A stretch of 64,000 bases of DNA from contig JANUWF010001497.1 in assembly GCA_026120185.1 (NCBI GenBank), positions 1,352,501 to 1,416,500 of the forward strand, given 5' to 3'. Below the pieces are notes generated by a model, which was not told the DNA's origin, did no database searches, and saw only the letters and a program-made list of their open reading frames with translations. The translations under genes were made by a program, and so were the position numbers. The DNA is from Voacanga thouarsii. Lineage: Eukaryota; Streptophyta; Magnoliopsida; Gentianales; Apocynaceae. Shown piece by piece: positions 36,236 to 48,296 of the stretch (position 1 is its first letter; each line of letters starts with the position of its first letter).

Positions 36236-38533
36236 GGACCGAAATTTCCTCCCTTGGCCGAATAGTCTCTTTTTCCATGACCATGCTTTCGTCACCCTTC
36301 TTGAACAAGATTAGCCATCTAGGAGTTGAGATCTTCTCTAAACTCCTTCAAGTCATTCATCAATCAAGTAAGTATCTTCAATCCTCTTTTTAAAATTTAG
36401 AATCATGTCTCTAGGTTGATGAATGGCGATGGGTTTGTGTATGTGATGTTGTTGATTGAAGCATGAGTATATGTATGATTGTGAAGGAGATGGAATTTAT
36501 GCATGGAAGGATTATAATGGTGGATTTAATGATGAGTTGAGATTTGATACATGTCATAGGTAGTATTTGTGATGAAGCATGATAGAGATTATGTCACCAT
36601 GGGTGAATAGGATTTATATTCATGATTAGATTTTGAAGCCATGATCATGTTTATGATAGTAGAGGTTAAATCATGTAATAATAAATTTAGATCTATGCCT
36701 ATGTGCAAGACTTGGATGATTTGATGAATTGAAGGATTGAGTATGTTATTGATTATGGTTAACCATGGAATCTTGATCATGATCTAGTTGTCCCTAACCA
36801 AATTTTATTTCATGAATAAAATATTTACTAATAATTTTTGCTAAAGAATTTCGAACACCCTTGGAAGGATAGATTTGGAATTATAATATATGTAAAGGAT
36901 ATTTTAGTCAAATAAATAATGATTTTCTAGAAAATAAAATAAATAAATATTATTTAAAATAAAGAAAATTAATTAAAGCCCTTATGAAAAAGATTTTTAC
37001 TTAATAAAGTATTTACTAGATCAAGACCCTTAAGGATTTACTTATTATTTTCCAAGAAAGACTTATTAAATTTAATCTTAACTAGTTTTAGCTATCAATT
37101 ATTTTCTAACAACTAAGCTATCATTAAATCACTATTTTACCTAGTACCACCTATGGCTCTTGATCAAATAAACTCTAAATTTTCCTTAACAAGATTTAAA
37201 CTTTCAACTTATTAGAATTTATTTCCTAATCCATTAATTATCTTAAATAACAAATTAAATTTAGCTTATAAACCTATTCAATTATTGTTTGCCTTAGAGC
37301 TTGGGACACTAGGATCATAGTAGTAGTGAATTGAGTTGATTTAAAACTAAGGAAGTGGATTGTGGCTTGAATCTGATTAAGATTTGTATTTGCCCATGTG
37401 AGGTTAGGTTAGCTGTTTGAGACCTTGTTGTTGTGAGCAAGAATCAGGTAAGCTCCTGCATAAAACCTGATTGATGTGAAATGATTTCCTTATGGCAAGC
37501 CAAATGTGGAGTGCAAGGACACTCGGTTATTTGAAAGCAATTGAGGGTTGAATTCATCATTAATTCCAACGCTTAAATTATTTAAATGTCTTTGGGCAGA
37601 TTTTTCCAAACTTGAAACTCTTTCTAAAACTAATTTCTTCCAAAGCTTTGGAAACCCTCAAATTGTTATTTTCATGAAGCACAATGCTTTGTTCATTTTA
37701 TCTCAAGTGGGGAATGTCGTTGAGTACTCAATAAAGGTGGACTACTAGGACTAGTCTTTGAAGGGTTAGGGTGAGTCTCTCAGTAGGTGGCCACCTCTGA
37801 GGGGTGAGTCCTTCCCAGATAAGATGCCAGTTCCAGTGAGTCGTGTCAGTCCGAGCTAGCAGTTTATTTTGTTTCAGTCAAGTGACTGTGTTTTTGCCGG
37901 AATGGACACCCAGCGGTTGTTTGGGTATAGAGAAGGAGGAGTATCTTGTCCAGTAGGCCGATCACCTATTTTTGTCAGTCTGCACAACGTGTTAGGCATT
38001 CTGACCGGTTATGGGGCCCAAAGTGTGGTAACCCATATCCCTTTCTTTCAAGTGGTTGATTTCATTACTTATGTATGGCTAGAAGAGCCAAAACGCCACT
38101 CTTGCTTTTGACTAATGTTTATTGCTTGCCAATGTTTCTCTTATAAAGATTTCACACTTTGCATCCACGAACTGTTTCCGCTAAACACCCAAAGCACACA
38201 CGGACTTACTAAGATTTCTGTCTCACCACCTTTTATCATGATTTCAGGTTGATCCTGTTGTGGGTGAGTAGCTACCTTGGAAGAGAATGTGTTTTTTTTT
38301 AGTTTTATGTACTGCTTTGGGGAGACGAGTGTGGATGATCTAAATTATGGTTTTTGTTTTGGGATTTCATGGATGTACTTTTGAAGTATTTTGGGTTATA
38401 ATAAATTCTTTTTAGTTTGAGTATTGTTTATTTTAGCAATTTTATTTGAGACCTAGTTATAAAGACCCCTTGTCCTTCGGACGGGGCGACATCCCCGGCC
38501 CTGGCGGGCCTAGGTCATTCGGGGTGTTACAAG

Positions 38534-38546
38534 TGGTATCATAGAC
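38534..38546 (+). other. primer-binding site of Tekay C
   Basis: TGGTATCATAGAC starts two bases after the 5' LTR. It matches the initiator-Met primer TGGTATCAGAGC except at one position, and marks the start of minus-strand DNA synthesis. Confidence 0.88.
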
Positions 38547-38629
38547 TAGGTTATAGATAAATATTGATGATATATGATTTATTTATTTAAGTTTAAATCG
38601 TATCTAACCTATTTTATTGATGTTGTAGG

Positions 38630-39160
38630 ATGGTTAGACTGCTTAGGACAGCAAGGAAAGGGCAGCAGTGGCACCCACCTTACTATCTAGATCAGGAGGA
38701 CCTTCCAGTTCCCCGGCCTGCTCCTCAGCCAGTTGTCCCTATAGAGGATGACAATGATGTCGAGGATATCCCTATAGAGGATAACAATGATGATTAGCTT
38801 GACTTGATGGAGGATAGCAGTGAGTACGAGGTCCAGATCCTTGAACCACCTCCAATCCCGGTGATAGATATAAGCTCTGACAGTGAGGATGATGTTATGA
38901 TAGTGGAGCCTGAACCCCACCCTCCTAATCCTGAGGTGGATTTAGCAGCAGCTAGTGATGACCCGGGGGAGATAGACTATGAGTCTCCACCCAGACCTTC
39001 CTTTATTCCTCCCTTCAGCCGAGTTGAGGCCGGGGAGAGTTCTAGGTGCCCTGGGAAGGAGCCTATGGAGGGATTTGCTAGCGGGGAGGGGGTGGATTTC
39101 TCTAAAAACACCGGAGGTTGGATATATGAGGCAGATGATGAGGATTCCGATGAGGAGTAG
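38630..39160 (+). pseudogene. acidic accessory ORF between primer site and gag of Tekay C
   Basis: One frame runs from ATG 38630 to the stop at 39160, 176 codons, broken only by a TAG at 38795-38797. It is not gag, which starts downstream at 39418 in another frame. The product is acidic and proline-rich. The second part contains PVIDISSDSEDDVMIVEPEP: a hydrophobic V-I-D-I core followed by Ser and acidic residues, the form of a SUMO-interaction motif, and a second V-M-I-V core beside acidic residues. It ends in an acidic tail (ADDEDSDEE). The first part begins MVRLLRTARKG and has a duplicated PIEDDND/PIEDNND phrase. I do not recognise a family. The single stop suggests a coding past, but chance cannot be excluded. 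Confidence 0.5.
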
Positions 39161-39417
39161 AGAGCTAGGAGTCATTTTGATTTGGATGTTTGTTTATTTT
39201 CAGCTTTTCATGAATTGAGATGTTAAGAATTCTTAAAGTTCATTTTTATCAAATTTTGAAATTATGCAAGTTAATTTTTGAAATCGAAATTTATGAGCAA
39301 TCCTTTAAATGAGTTGCATCTGACTTCTTTCTACTCATACTTAGCTAAGTATGCAAACACCACTAAAATGATTTGATACTTAAGTGCATACATTTAACAT
39401 TTGGGGTATGGTATAGA

Positions 39418-40542
39418 ATGGCACCCAAGAGACGTACAGTTCCCTCCACCAGAAGAACTCCAGAGGTATACCGGGTAGCACCGGAAGTTGAACCAGAACA
39501 GATGCAATCACCCCATCAGGGTGATGGGCAAAGTGATCCCGCGATGGGCATGGGGTCTGATGCCCCGGTAGATATGTCAATGGGTCAGACACTCAGCAAA
39601 GTGGCCGACATTCTTGAGACGCTAACCGAGCGGAGGCACCCTAGAGGGGAAGATGAGGCGTTGGAGAAGTTCTTGAAATTCCAACTGCCTATCTTTATGG
39701 GTGAAGTGGAACAAGACCAGAAGGCCGAGCAGTGGGTCGAGCAAATGGAGGATATTTTCGCAACGCTCCAGTATTCTGAGGAGCGGATGGTTAAATTTGC
39801 AGCCTTTCGGTTGAGAGGACCGGCTCGGGCATGGTGGCAGCGGGTCCAAGAGGACTGGGTAATGGATGAGCAAGAATGGACGTGGTCCAACTTCGTTGAA
39901 TCTTTCAGGGCGGAGTACATCCCTCAGTGGATTGTAGAAAAACGGGAGGACGAATTTCAGAATCTGAGGCAGGGGAGCATGTCTGTGGCTCAATACGCGG
40001 CTCGATTCACGCAGTTGTCAAAATACTGCTGAAGACTGGTTGACACCGAGCAGAACCGGACGAGGCAGTTCGTCAAGGGGCTAAGACCGGAGCTAAGGAG
40101 AGCTTTGGCACCTACTCCACCGACAACTTACTTGGGGGCGGTGGACGCTACTACTCGAACGGAAAATGAAGATTGCAGCAGGATGGCGGCCAAGCCCTTC
40201 CAACCGCCGAGACAACCGCAGGGACACTTCCCGAGGCAGCAATCCCACAAGCGCCCTGCAAATCATCTCTGGCAGAACTGGGAAAAGCAAGCCCGGATAG
40301 CACCAGCTGGACTTGCACCGAACCTCCCGTCCTGCAGGCAGTGTGGAAAGAAAGGCCACACCGAGAGGAATTGCTGGTCCAAGGGAAGAGATAGGAAGTG
40401 TTACCACTGTGGTGACCCAAACCACCTGAGGAATACCTGCCATAAGCTGCACCGAGTCGGGCAGGGAAACCCGGCTCAGAACCCGGGATCCAACTGGGCC
40501 AACACCATGGGAGCAGCTGGAGGTGGAGCACCGAAGCCATAA
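39418..40542 (+). pseudogene. gag: gag of Tekay C
   Basis: The start ATG at 39418 (MAPKRRTVPSTRRTPEV) gives 374 codons to the TAA at 40540, with one in-frame TGA at 40030, probably a former Arg codon (YC-stop-RL). The central retrotransposon gag domain has AEQWVEQMEDIFATLQ, FRLRGPARAWWQRVQ and YAARFTQLSKYC. The C-terminus has two CCHC zinc knuckles, CRQCGKKGHTERNC and CYHCGDPNHLRNTC, which bind the genomic RNA in the virus-like particle. Gag and pol lie in the same frame, so the TAA may also be a nonsense change in an original gag-pol fusion. A 200-codon antisense frame at 40093-40695 is a shadow. Confidence 0.92.
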
Positions 40543-43500
40543 GTGAAGGCCAAGGTATTCGCTCTCAACAGAGAGGAAGTTGGGGCCGATGCCGCGGTGA
40601 TGGAAGGTACGTTCACTATTCAAGGACGATCCGTTAATGCTTTGATTGACCCTGGCTCTACTCATTCCTATATAAACAAGTTGTGTGCATGTCATTTGGG
40701 TTGGGATGGAGTGGAGTTACCTTTCATTTTAGAAGTAAGCACCCCTTTGGGGAAGATGGTGCAAGCGGATCGGTATGTGAGGGATTGTAAGGTTAAGGTG
40801 GGAAGAGAAAATCTGGAGGGAGATTTGATTGTGTTGGACATTGAAGACTATGACTTAATTTTGGGGATGGACTGGTTAGCCAAACATGGGGCTAGGGTAG
40901 ACTGCAAAAATAAGTCAGTTCAGTTTGTCAGACCGGGTTGTGATGTGTTAGAATTTAATGGAAAGAGGGTGAAAGAGTTGAAGTACTTGATTGCAGGGGC
41001 TAAGGCCCGAAAATTATTGAGGCAAGGTTGTAAAGGCTATCTGGTTTACGTGATGAACAAGCCTAATGACCAGTGTACTCTGGAGGACACGGAAGTAGTG
41101 AAGGATTTTCCTGATGTATTTCCAGCGGAGCTTGATTCTTTACCTTCTAGTCGAGAAGTGGAGTTCACTATTGACTTAGTTCCCGGAGCGGAACCAGTGT
41201 CGCGGACTCCGTACCGGATGGCGCCGGCAGAGTTGAAAGAGTTGAAAGAGCAACTAGAGGAGCTCGTTGGCCAAGGCTATATTAGACCAAGCACGTCGCC
41301 CTGGGGAGCGCCTGTGCTATTTGTAAAGAAGAAGGACGGGACCTTGAGGCTGTGCATCGACTACCGAGGGCTGAACAATTTGACGATTAAGAACAAGTAC
41401 CCTCTTCCGTTGATTGACGAGCTATTCGATCAGCTGCAAGGATCCAGTTGCTATTCCAAATTGGATCTGAGACAAGGATATTACCAAGTGTGGATAAGAG
41501 AGGAGGATATCCCCAAGACAGCCTTCAACACCCGATATGGACATTACGAGTTCATAGTAATGCCGTTCGGGGTGACTAACGCTCCAGCAGTATTCATGGA
41601 CCTGATGCACCGAGTATTCCGGCCTTACCTGGACAAGTTTGTAGTAGTATTCATCGACGATATTTTGATCTACTCCAAGAGTCCGGAGGAGCAGAGCATC
41701 TGAGGCTCGTGTTGGAAAAATTGCGGGAGCACAAGCTGTACGCGAAGTTCAGTAAGTGCGAATTCTGGTTAGACAATGTGGCATTCCTTGGTCATGTGGT
41801 GACTAAGGAGGGAATTAAGGTAGATCCGGCCAAGGTGGAAGCGGTATCAGACTGGAAGCAGCCAGAGAATATTACCGAGATCCGGAGTTTCTTGGGTTTG
41901 GCGGGATACTACCGAAGGTTTATCAAGGGATTCTCGACACTCGCGTCACCAATGACCCGTTTGTTGAGAAAGGATGTTCTGTTTATGTGGAACGAGAAAT
42001 GCAAGAAAAGCTTCCAAGAACTAAAGAAGAGACTGATGACAACACCGGTATTGAGTCTACCAGAGGAAGGTAAATCTTACGCACTGTACACCGACGCTTC
42101 GAAAGAAGGACTGGGAGCGGTGTTGATGCAAGAAAGGAAAGTGATTGCCTATGCATCACGGAAGTTGCGACCGCATGAAGTGAACTACCCTATTCACGAC
42201 TTGGAGCTGGCGGCTATAGTGTTCGCCCTAAAGAAATGGTGACACTACTTGTATGGAGCCGAGTACGAGGTGTTCACCGACCATAAAAGCCTAAAGTATA
42301 TCTTCACTCAGAAGGATTTGAACTTGAGGCAACGAAGGTGGATGGAATTCTTGGAAGAATACCGTTACGCGATCAACTACCATCCCGGGAAGGCTAACGT
42401 TGTGGAAGACGCACTAAGCAGAAAAGTTGGGATGGCTAGACTAAAGGTGCAGGAAATGCAAGTAGTTCAGGACGTATTGGACAGAAGGACGGAAGTGCGA
42501 GACAAAGCGATTGTTATCAGCAACTTGAAGTTGGTGCCGGACTTGAAATAAGAAATAGTGGAATCTCAGCGAAGCAACGCCGAGTTTCAAATTTTCAAGG
42601 ATAATGAGCTTAAGCGACCGGACAACGAATTCCGTCAGGATGAAGCAGGGGTTTTCCATTTCAGAGATCGATTGTGTGTACCCGGAGAGCAACAGCTAAG
42701 GGACAGAATTTTGGAAGAGGCACACAAGAGCAAGTACGCAATTCATCCGGGAGAGGTCAAGATGTATCAGGATTTGAAGAGAGCATACTGGTGGCTCGGA
42801 ATGAAGCGAGATGTGGTCAAGTACGTATCGACCTGTCTCATCTGCCAGAAAGTTAAAGCAGAGCATAAGAAGTTGACGGGACTATTGCAGCCATTGCCAG
42901 TGCCAGAATGGAAGTGGGAGGAGGTGACTATGGATTTCGTCACCGGACTCCCTATGTCAAAGACTCAGAAGGATGCCATATGGGTAGTAGTGGATCGACT
43001 GACCAAGTCGGCCCACTTTATCCCGGTAAATGTAAGGGACTCCATGGAGAAGCTGGCTCAGACATATGTTCGAGAAATAGTCCGACTCCATGGAGTACCT
43101 TCGAGCATAGTGTCAGACCAAGACCCGAGGTTTACTTCGCGTTTTTGGGGAAAGTTCCAGGAAGCAATGAGATCGAATTTGAAGTTCAGTACGGTGGTGC
43201 ATCCGCAGACTGATAGGCAGTCAAAAAGGGTGATCCAAATATTAGACGATATGTTGAGGGCCTATATTATGGATTTCGGGGACAAGTGGATAGAATGCGT
43301 ACCTTACGTGGAATTATCTTATAACAACAGCTATCAGGCCTCGATTGGGATGGCACCTTACGAGGCTTTGTATGGGCGCAAGTGTCAAGTATCGTTGTAT
43401 TAGAGTTGGACATAAGATAGACACGTGAGCAAAACCGGAGAGGTCTGTGTCCAAGAAATGTTGGACAAGGTGAAACTGATTCGGGAAAGGTTAAAGGCGG

Positions 43501-43974
43501 CTCAGAGCCGGCAAAAGAGTTATGCGGACAACCGGAGAAGGGAATTGGAATTTCAAGTCGGGGACCGTGTATTTCTGAAGTTATCACCCAACCGGGGGAT
43601 TGTGAAGCATCCGAAGGGTGAAAAATTGAATCCGAGGTATTTGGGGCCGTTTTTTTATTAAGGAAAGAATCGGACCAGTAGCTTACCGGTTGGACCTACC
43701 AGATGGGTTGACGGGTATCCATTACGTGTTCCATGTGTCACAGTTGAAGAAGTATAATGCGGATCCCGGTCACGTGCTGAATGAGGAAACGTTAGTGTTG
43801 CAGCCAGACTTGAGCTACGTGGAAAAGCAGGTTCGAATATTGGACCGCAGTGTTAAAACCCTCCGGAATAAGCAAATACCGATGGTTAAGATTCAGTGGG
43901 AGCACTATGGCACGCAGGATGCTACATGGGAATCGGAAGAATGGGTTAAGCGGAAGTATCCCGAGCTGAAATAG
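40543..43974 (+). pseudogene. pol: pol of Tekay C: protease, RT, RNase H, integrase, chromodomain
   Basis: Domains in order: protease with [11 protein letters not shown] and LILGMDWL (40640-40875); RT with [23 protein letters not shown] and the catalytic box [10 protein letters not shown] (41250-41690); RNase H with [14 protein letters not shown] and [11 protein letters not shown] (42080-42330); integrase zinc finger CLICQKVKAEH (42836); core MDFVTGLP and SDQDPRF; C-terminal part GDRVFLKLSP; and a chromodomain (IPMVKIQWEHYGTQDATWES) ending at 43974. Defects are frameshifts near 41690 and in a T-run near 43650, and stops at 42240 (Arg to TGA), 42549 and 43401 (Trp to TAG). The third catalytic residue of integrase, Glu in the QSER motif, is Lys (AAA, 43224-43226). 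The chromodomain is thought to direct insertion to heterochromatin. Confidence 0.93.
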
Positions 43975-44007
43975 AGGTATGCTTGAATTTCGGGACGAAA
44001 TTCTTCT

Positions 44008-44020
44008 AAGGAGGGGAGGA
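44008..44020 (+). other. polypurine tract of Tekay C
   Basis: AAGGAGGGGAGGA directly precedes the 3' LTR and is the primer for plus-strand DNA synthesis. The upstream CGGGACGAAATTC is a conserved companion in this lineage. Confidence 0.9.
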
Positions 44021-44273
44021 TGTGAAACCCCAGTTAAGACCAACCGTAGAGTAAGGGGGTTGGGATGCATATCATGCTTTATTTCATGATTAAATATGTT
44101 TTCATATGATTTCTATGTGCTTTGAATTTGATTTTTATTATCTTGAAGTCTTGTTGGTGAGTGATGTGTGAGAAGGGCAAAATGGTAATTTTTGCCCGAG
44201 GTGAAAATAAGGAGATAGCTTGTGGATTGAATAGGAAATAATTTTTCTAGTAGAAATAGCAACAAGAGTTGTT

Positions 44274-44336
44274 GTGGTTTAGTGGTTAGAGCCTTGGAAT
44301 TAATTCTTGAGGTCTAAGGTTCAAAGTCCATCATAG
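44274..44336 (+). repeat. tRNA-like segment in the Tekay 3' LTR
   Basis: Same A-box-like and B-box-like boxes as at 34504. Here the B box reads GGTTCAAAGTCC, slightly nearer to the tRNA consensus. Confidence 0.45.
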
Positions 44337-45970
44337 AAGCTTTAGCTTGAGTAAATTTTATTTTGCTTGGAAAAGGATGGTTTCGGCCATGAGGGCCTAG
44401 ATCAATGTTGTGATGATGTCCTAGGAGAGACATGTTAGCAGAATTCTCACTTCACTCTTTTGTTGTTCGCGAAATGCCTAAAGGGAATTCATTCTCCCTT
44501 GGACTTTAGTTTTTCTTAATTTCTAACTCCTTAGTTTGATTAAGGTGTTCTATCCTATTCCTTTCCAGAAAATTCAGTAGAGGACTAAGGTCTTTTAAGA
44601 TCAAAATGTCCTAGTAAAAGGCTTCTCATGGTTTGGAAAATGTAAATGAATTGTGGGAAAATTCAAGAGGAAAATCCCTCTTGAAAGCTTGCTGAAATTT
44701 TTCCTCTATCTTAGTTCATCTATCTTCATGGAATGAGCTGAAATTTTCCAGCCTGTTATACCTTCAAAAGGTCAAAAATTCTAGCTCACATTCCCTCCCA
44801 AATGCTACCAGAAAAATGGTCCTTAGGATCATTTTGAAACCTGAAAGTTTTTGTCCAAATTCGGACTGCACAAGCTGGAGCAAAGCAGGAAAAATTCCTG
44901 TACGAAAATCAGCTTTGTGAGCTCCAAACCAAGCTGTTTTCTCCCAGATTTTGTGCAGAACCTTAGCCATGTTTTTCATCCATAAATAAGGCTGGAAACC
45001 AGCCTTGAATACCCCTGAAATCCCCTTCAAAACTCGCTGCAAATCTGCTGGAAATGGCAGACGAAAATTCTGCCAGAAAATTCCTGTACAGCGAAATTTC
45101 TGTGCAGAATTTTTGTCCAGCTTGTTTCCTATTTTGTTCCAACCGAAAACCCCAACCTACTTCTGTCAAGACCTCCCTTAAACCTCCATTAACAGAGCTC
45201 CATTGTTCCCTGAAGCTTCTGCACGAAATTCCCTCCATGGCTGACCGAAAATCCCTCAACCAAATCCCTGCAATTTAGCTTGATTACTTTCCAAAATTTC
45301 AGCCATCTTGTTTAACAACCTTCCATAAAATTTTGCTCAATTGATCAGACATCTTCTCCACCATTGTGCACCTTAGTTTAGGCCATCACAAGCCTCTTTT
45401 AACCAGCTTTAATTCCCCAGAAAAGCTACACAATCCAGTCGGCCATAGGAGACTTCAAGCTGTCCAGAAAAATCAAGATATTCTTAAAATATCTAGTTTC
45501 CAAATTCTCTTCCTAAAAATATTTTTCAAGGATTGTAACAAATAACCTTTCATTTCCCTTCCAAATCAGAGAAATCACTCCCTAAACCCTACAGAATTTC
45601 GGCAGCCCCAACTCCTCAGAAAATCGGCAGCTTCTTCTTCTCTCTCTCTCTCGATTTTCTTTAAGCAACAAGAATACACACACACTACACCAAGAACACC
45701 TACTCCTTCTCCACACCTAATACCCCTCCAAACCACTTCAAACCCTCACGAAATCTCCAGATTTGATCCACTCCTTGTTGTGCATCCATCAACACCCTTA
45801 TTAACATCAAACTCCACAAATCATCTTGCTACTTTGGATCAAAAAGCAGAAATTTCTCTGAAGAACAAGAACATCTTCAAGGTAAACTTATTTTAACAAC
45901 TTCATCCTCTTCAAACTTAATCTCTAATGAAAACCTATATGAATAAGCATGCTAATGATCTCTTCTTCTT

Positions 45971-45992
45971 TCTCTCTCTCTCTCTCTCTCTC
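45971..45992 (+). repeat. CT microsatellite, 11 units (Tekay 3' LTR)
   Basis: The shorter counterpart of the 16-unit tract at 36202. Confidence 0.9.
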
Positions 45993-48296
45993 ATGGACCG
46001 AAATTTCCTCCCTTGGCCGAATAGTCTCTTTTTCCATGGCCATGCTTTCGCCACCCTTCTTGAACAAGATTAGCCATCTAGGAGTTGAGATCTTCTCTAA
46101 ACTCCTTCAAGTCATTCATCAATCAAGTAAGTATCTTTAATCCTCTTTTTAAAATTTAGAATCATGTCTCTAGGTTGATGAATGGCGATGGGTTTGTGTA
46201 TGTGATGTTGCTGATTGAAGCATGAGTATATGTATGATTGTGAAGGAGATGGGATTTATGCATGGAAGGATTATATTGGTGGATTTAATGATGAGTTGAG
46301 ATTTGATGCATGTCATAGGTAGTATTTGTGATGAAGCATGATAAAGATTATGTCACCATGGGTGAATAGGATTTATATGCATGATTAGATTTTGAAGCCA
46401 TGATCATGTTTATGATAGTAGAGGTTAAATCATGTAATAATAAATTTAGATCTATGCCTATGTGCAAGACTTGGATGATTTGATGAATTGAAGGATTGAG
46501 TATGTTATTGATTATGGTTAACCATGGAATCTTGATCATGATCTAGTTGTCCCTAACCAAATTTTATTTCATGAATAAAATATTTACTAATAATTTTTGC
46601 TAAAGAATTTCGAACACCCTAGGAAGGGTAGATTTGGAATTATAATATATGTAAAGGATATTTTAGTCAAATAAATAATGTTTTTTCTAGAAAATAAAAT
46701 AAATAAATATTATTTAAAATAAAGAAAATTAATTAAAGCCCTTATGAAAAAGATGTATACTTAATAAAGTATTTACTAGATCAAGACCCTTAAGGATTTA
46801 CTTATTATTTTCCAAGAAAGACTTATTAAATTTAATCTTAACTAGTTTTAGCTATCAATTATTTTCTAACAACTAAGCTATCATTAAATCACTATTTTAC
46901 CTAGTACCACCTATGGCTCTTGATCAAATAAACTCTAAATTTTCCTTAACAAGATTTAAACTTTCAACTTATTAGAATTTATTTCCTAATCCATTAATTA
47001 TCTTAAATAACAAATTAAATTTAGCTTATAAACCTATTCAATTATTGTTTGCCTTAGAGCTTGGGACACTAGGATCATGGTAGTAGTGAATTGAGTTGAT
47101 TTAAAACTAAGGAAGTGGATTGTGACTTGAATCTGATTAAGATTTTTATTTGCCCATGTGGGGTTAGGTCAGCTGTTCGAGACCTTGTTGTTGTGAGCAA
47201 GAATCAGGTAAGCTCCTGCATAAAACCTGATTGATGTGAAATGATTTCCTTATGGCAAGCTAAATGTAGAGTGCAAGGACACTCGGTTATTTGAAAGCAA
47301 TTGAGGGTTGAATTCATCATTAATTCCAACGCTTAAATTATTTAAATGTCTTTGGGCAGATTTTTCCAAACTTGAAACTCTTTCTAAAACTAATTTCTCC
47401 CAAAGCTTTGGAAACCCTCAAATTGTTATTTTCATGAAGCACAATGCTTTGTTCATTTTATCTCAAGTGGGGAATGTCGTTGAGTACTCAATAAGGGTGG
47501 ACTACTAGGACTAGTCTTTGAAGGGTTAGGGTGAGTCTCTCAGTAGGTGGCCACCTCTGAGGGGTGAGTCCTTCCCAGATAAGATGCCAGTTCCAGTGAG
47601 TCGTGTCGGTCCGAGCTAGCAGTTTATTTTGTTTCAGTCAAGTGATTGTGTTTTTGCCGAAATGGACACCCAGCGGTTGTTTGGGTATAGAGAAGGAGGA
47701 GTATCTTGCCCAGTAGGCCGATCACCTACTTTTGTCAGTCTGCACAACGTGTTAGGCATTCTGACCGGTTATGGGGCCCAAAGTGTGGTAACCCATATCC
47801 CTTTCTTTCGAGTGGTTGATTTCATTACTTATGTATAGCTAGAAGAGCCAAAACGCCACTCTTGCTTTTGGCTAATGTTTATTGCTTGCCAATGTTTCTC
47901 TTATAAAGATTTCACACTTTGCATCCACGAACTGTTTCCGCTAAACACCCAAAGCACACACGGACTTACTGAGATTTCTGTCTCACCGCCTTTTATCATG
48001 ATTTCAGGTTGATCCTGTTGTGGGTGAGTAGCTACCTTGGAAGAGAATGTGTTTTTTTTTAGTTTTATGTACTGCTTTGGGGAGACGAGTATGGATGATC
48101 TAAATTATGGTTTTTGTTTTGGGATTTCATGGATGTACTTTTGAAGTATTTTGGGTTGTAATAAATTCTTTTTAGTTTGAGTATTGTTTATTTCAGCAAT
48201 TTTATTTGGGACCTAGTTATAAAGACCCCTTGTCCTTCAGACGGGGCGACATCCCCGGTACTGGCGGGCGTACGTCATCTGGGGTGTTACACAACA

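Larger units (their letters stand above)
34253..38531 (+). repeat. 5' LTR of Tekay C
   Basis: It is 4279 bases from TGTGAAACCTCAG to GGTGTTACA. It contains a tRNA-like segment at 34504, a pure CT microsatellite at 36202-36233 (16 units), and a possible TATA box (TATAAAG) at 38142. The GC-rich last 80 bases are also found, inverted, at 63079. Short open frames (35183-35491, 37869-38111) recur in the other LTR but look non-coding. Confidence 0.93.
34253..48291 (+). mobile_element. Ty3/gypsy chromovirus C, Tekay/Del type
   Basis: The element is about 14.0 kb with 4.28-kb LTRs (34253-38531 and 44021-48291) and perfect CAACA target duplications (34248-34252, 48292-48296). It has an initiator-Met-type primer site, a polypurine tract and gag, protease, RT, RNase H, integrase and chromodomain in gypsy order. 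The LTR form TGTGAAACC to GTTACA and the phrase CGGGACGAAATTC before the polypurine tract are typical of Tekay/Del chromoviruses. The LTRs look about 98 percent identical by eye, so it is among the younger insertions. Five stops and two frameshifts disable the proteins, but the parts are complete. Confidence 0.93.
44021..48291 (+). repeat. 3' LTR of Tekay C
   Basis: It is 4271 bases, collinear with the 5' LTR. Differences are scattered single bases plus the shorter CT tract at 45971. A short block of differences occurs at the very end (GCGTACGTCATCT against GCCTAGGTCATTC). It is bordered by the CAACA target duplication. Confidence 0.93.

Noticed and set aside
37869..38111. 80-codon frame in the Tekay LTR, recurring at 47629
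   Set aside because: LTR sequence; the 3' LTR version has a premature stop, and the 63.6-kb relative carries a duplication in it.
39585..39993. Two minus-strand frames over gag
   Set aside because: Shadows of the gag coding strand with no recognisable domain.
40093..40695. 200-codon minus-strand frame
   Set aside because: Antisense shadow of the Tekay gag and pol start, in a GC-rich coding segment.
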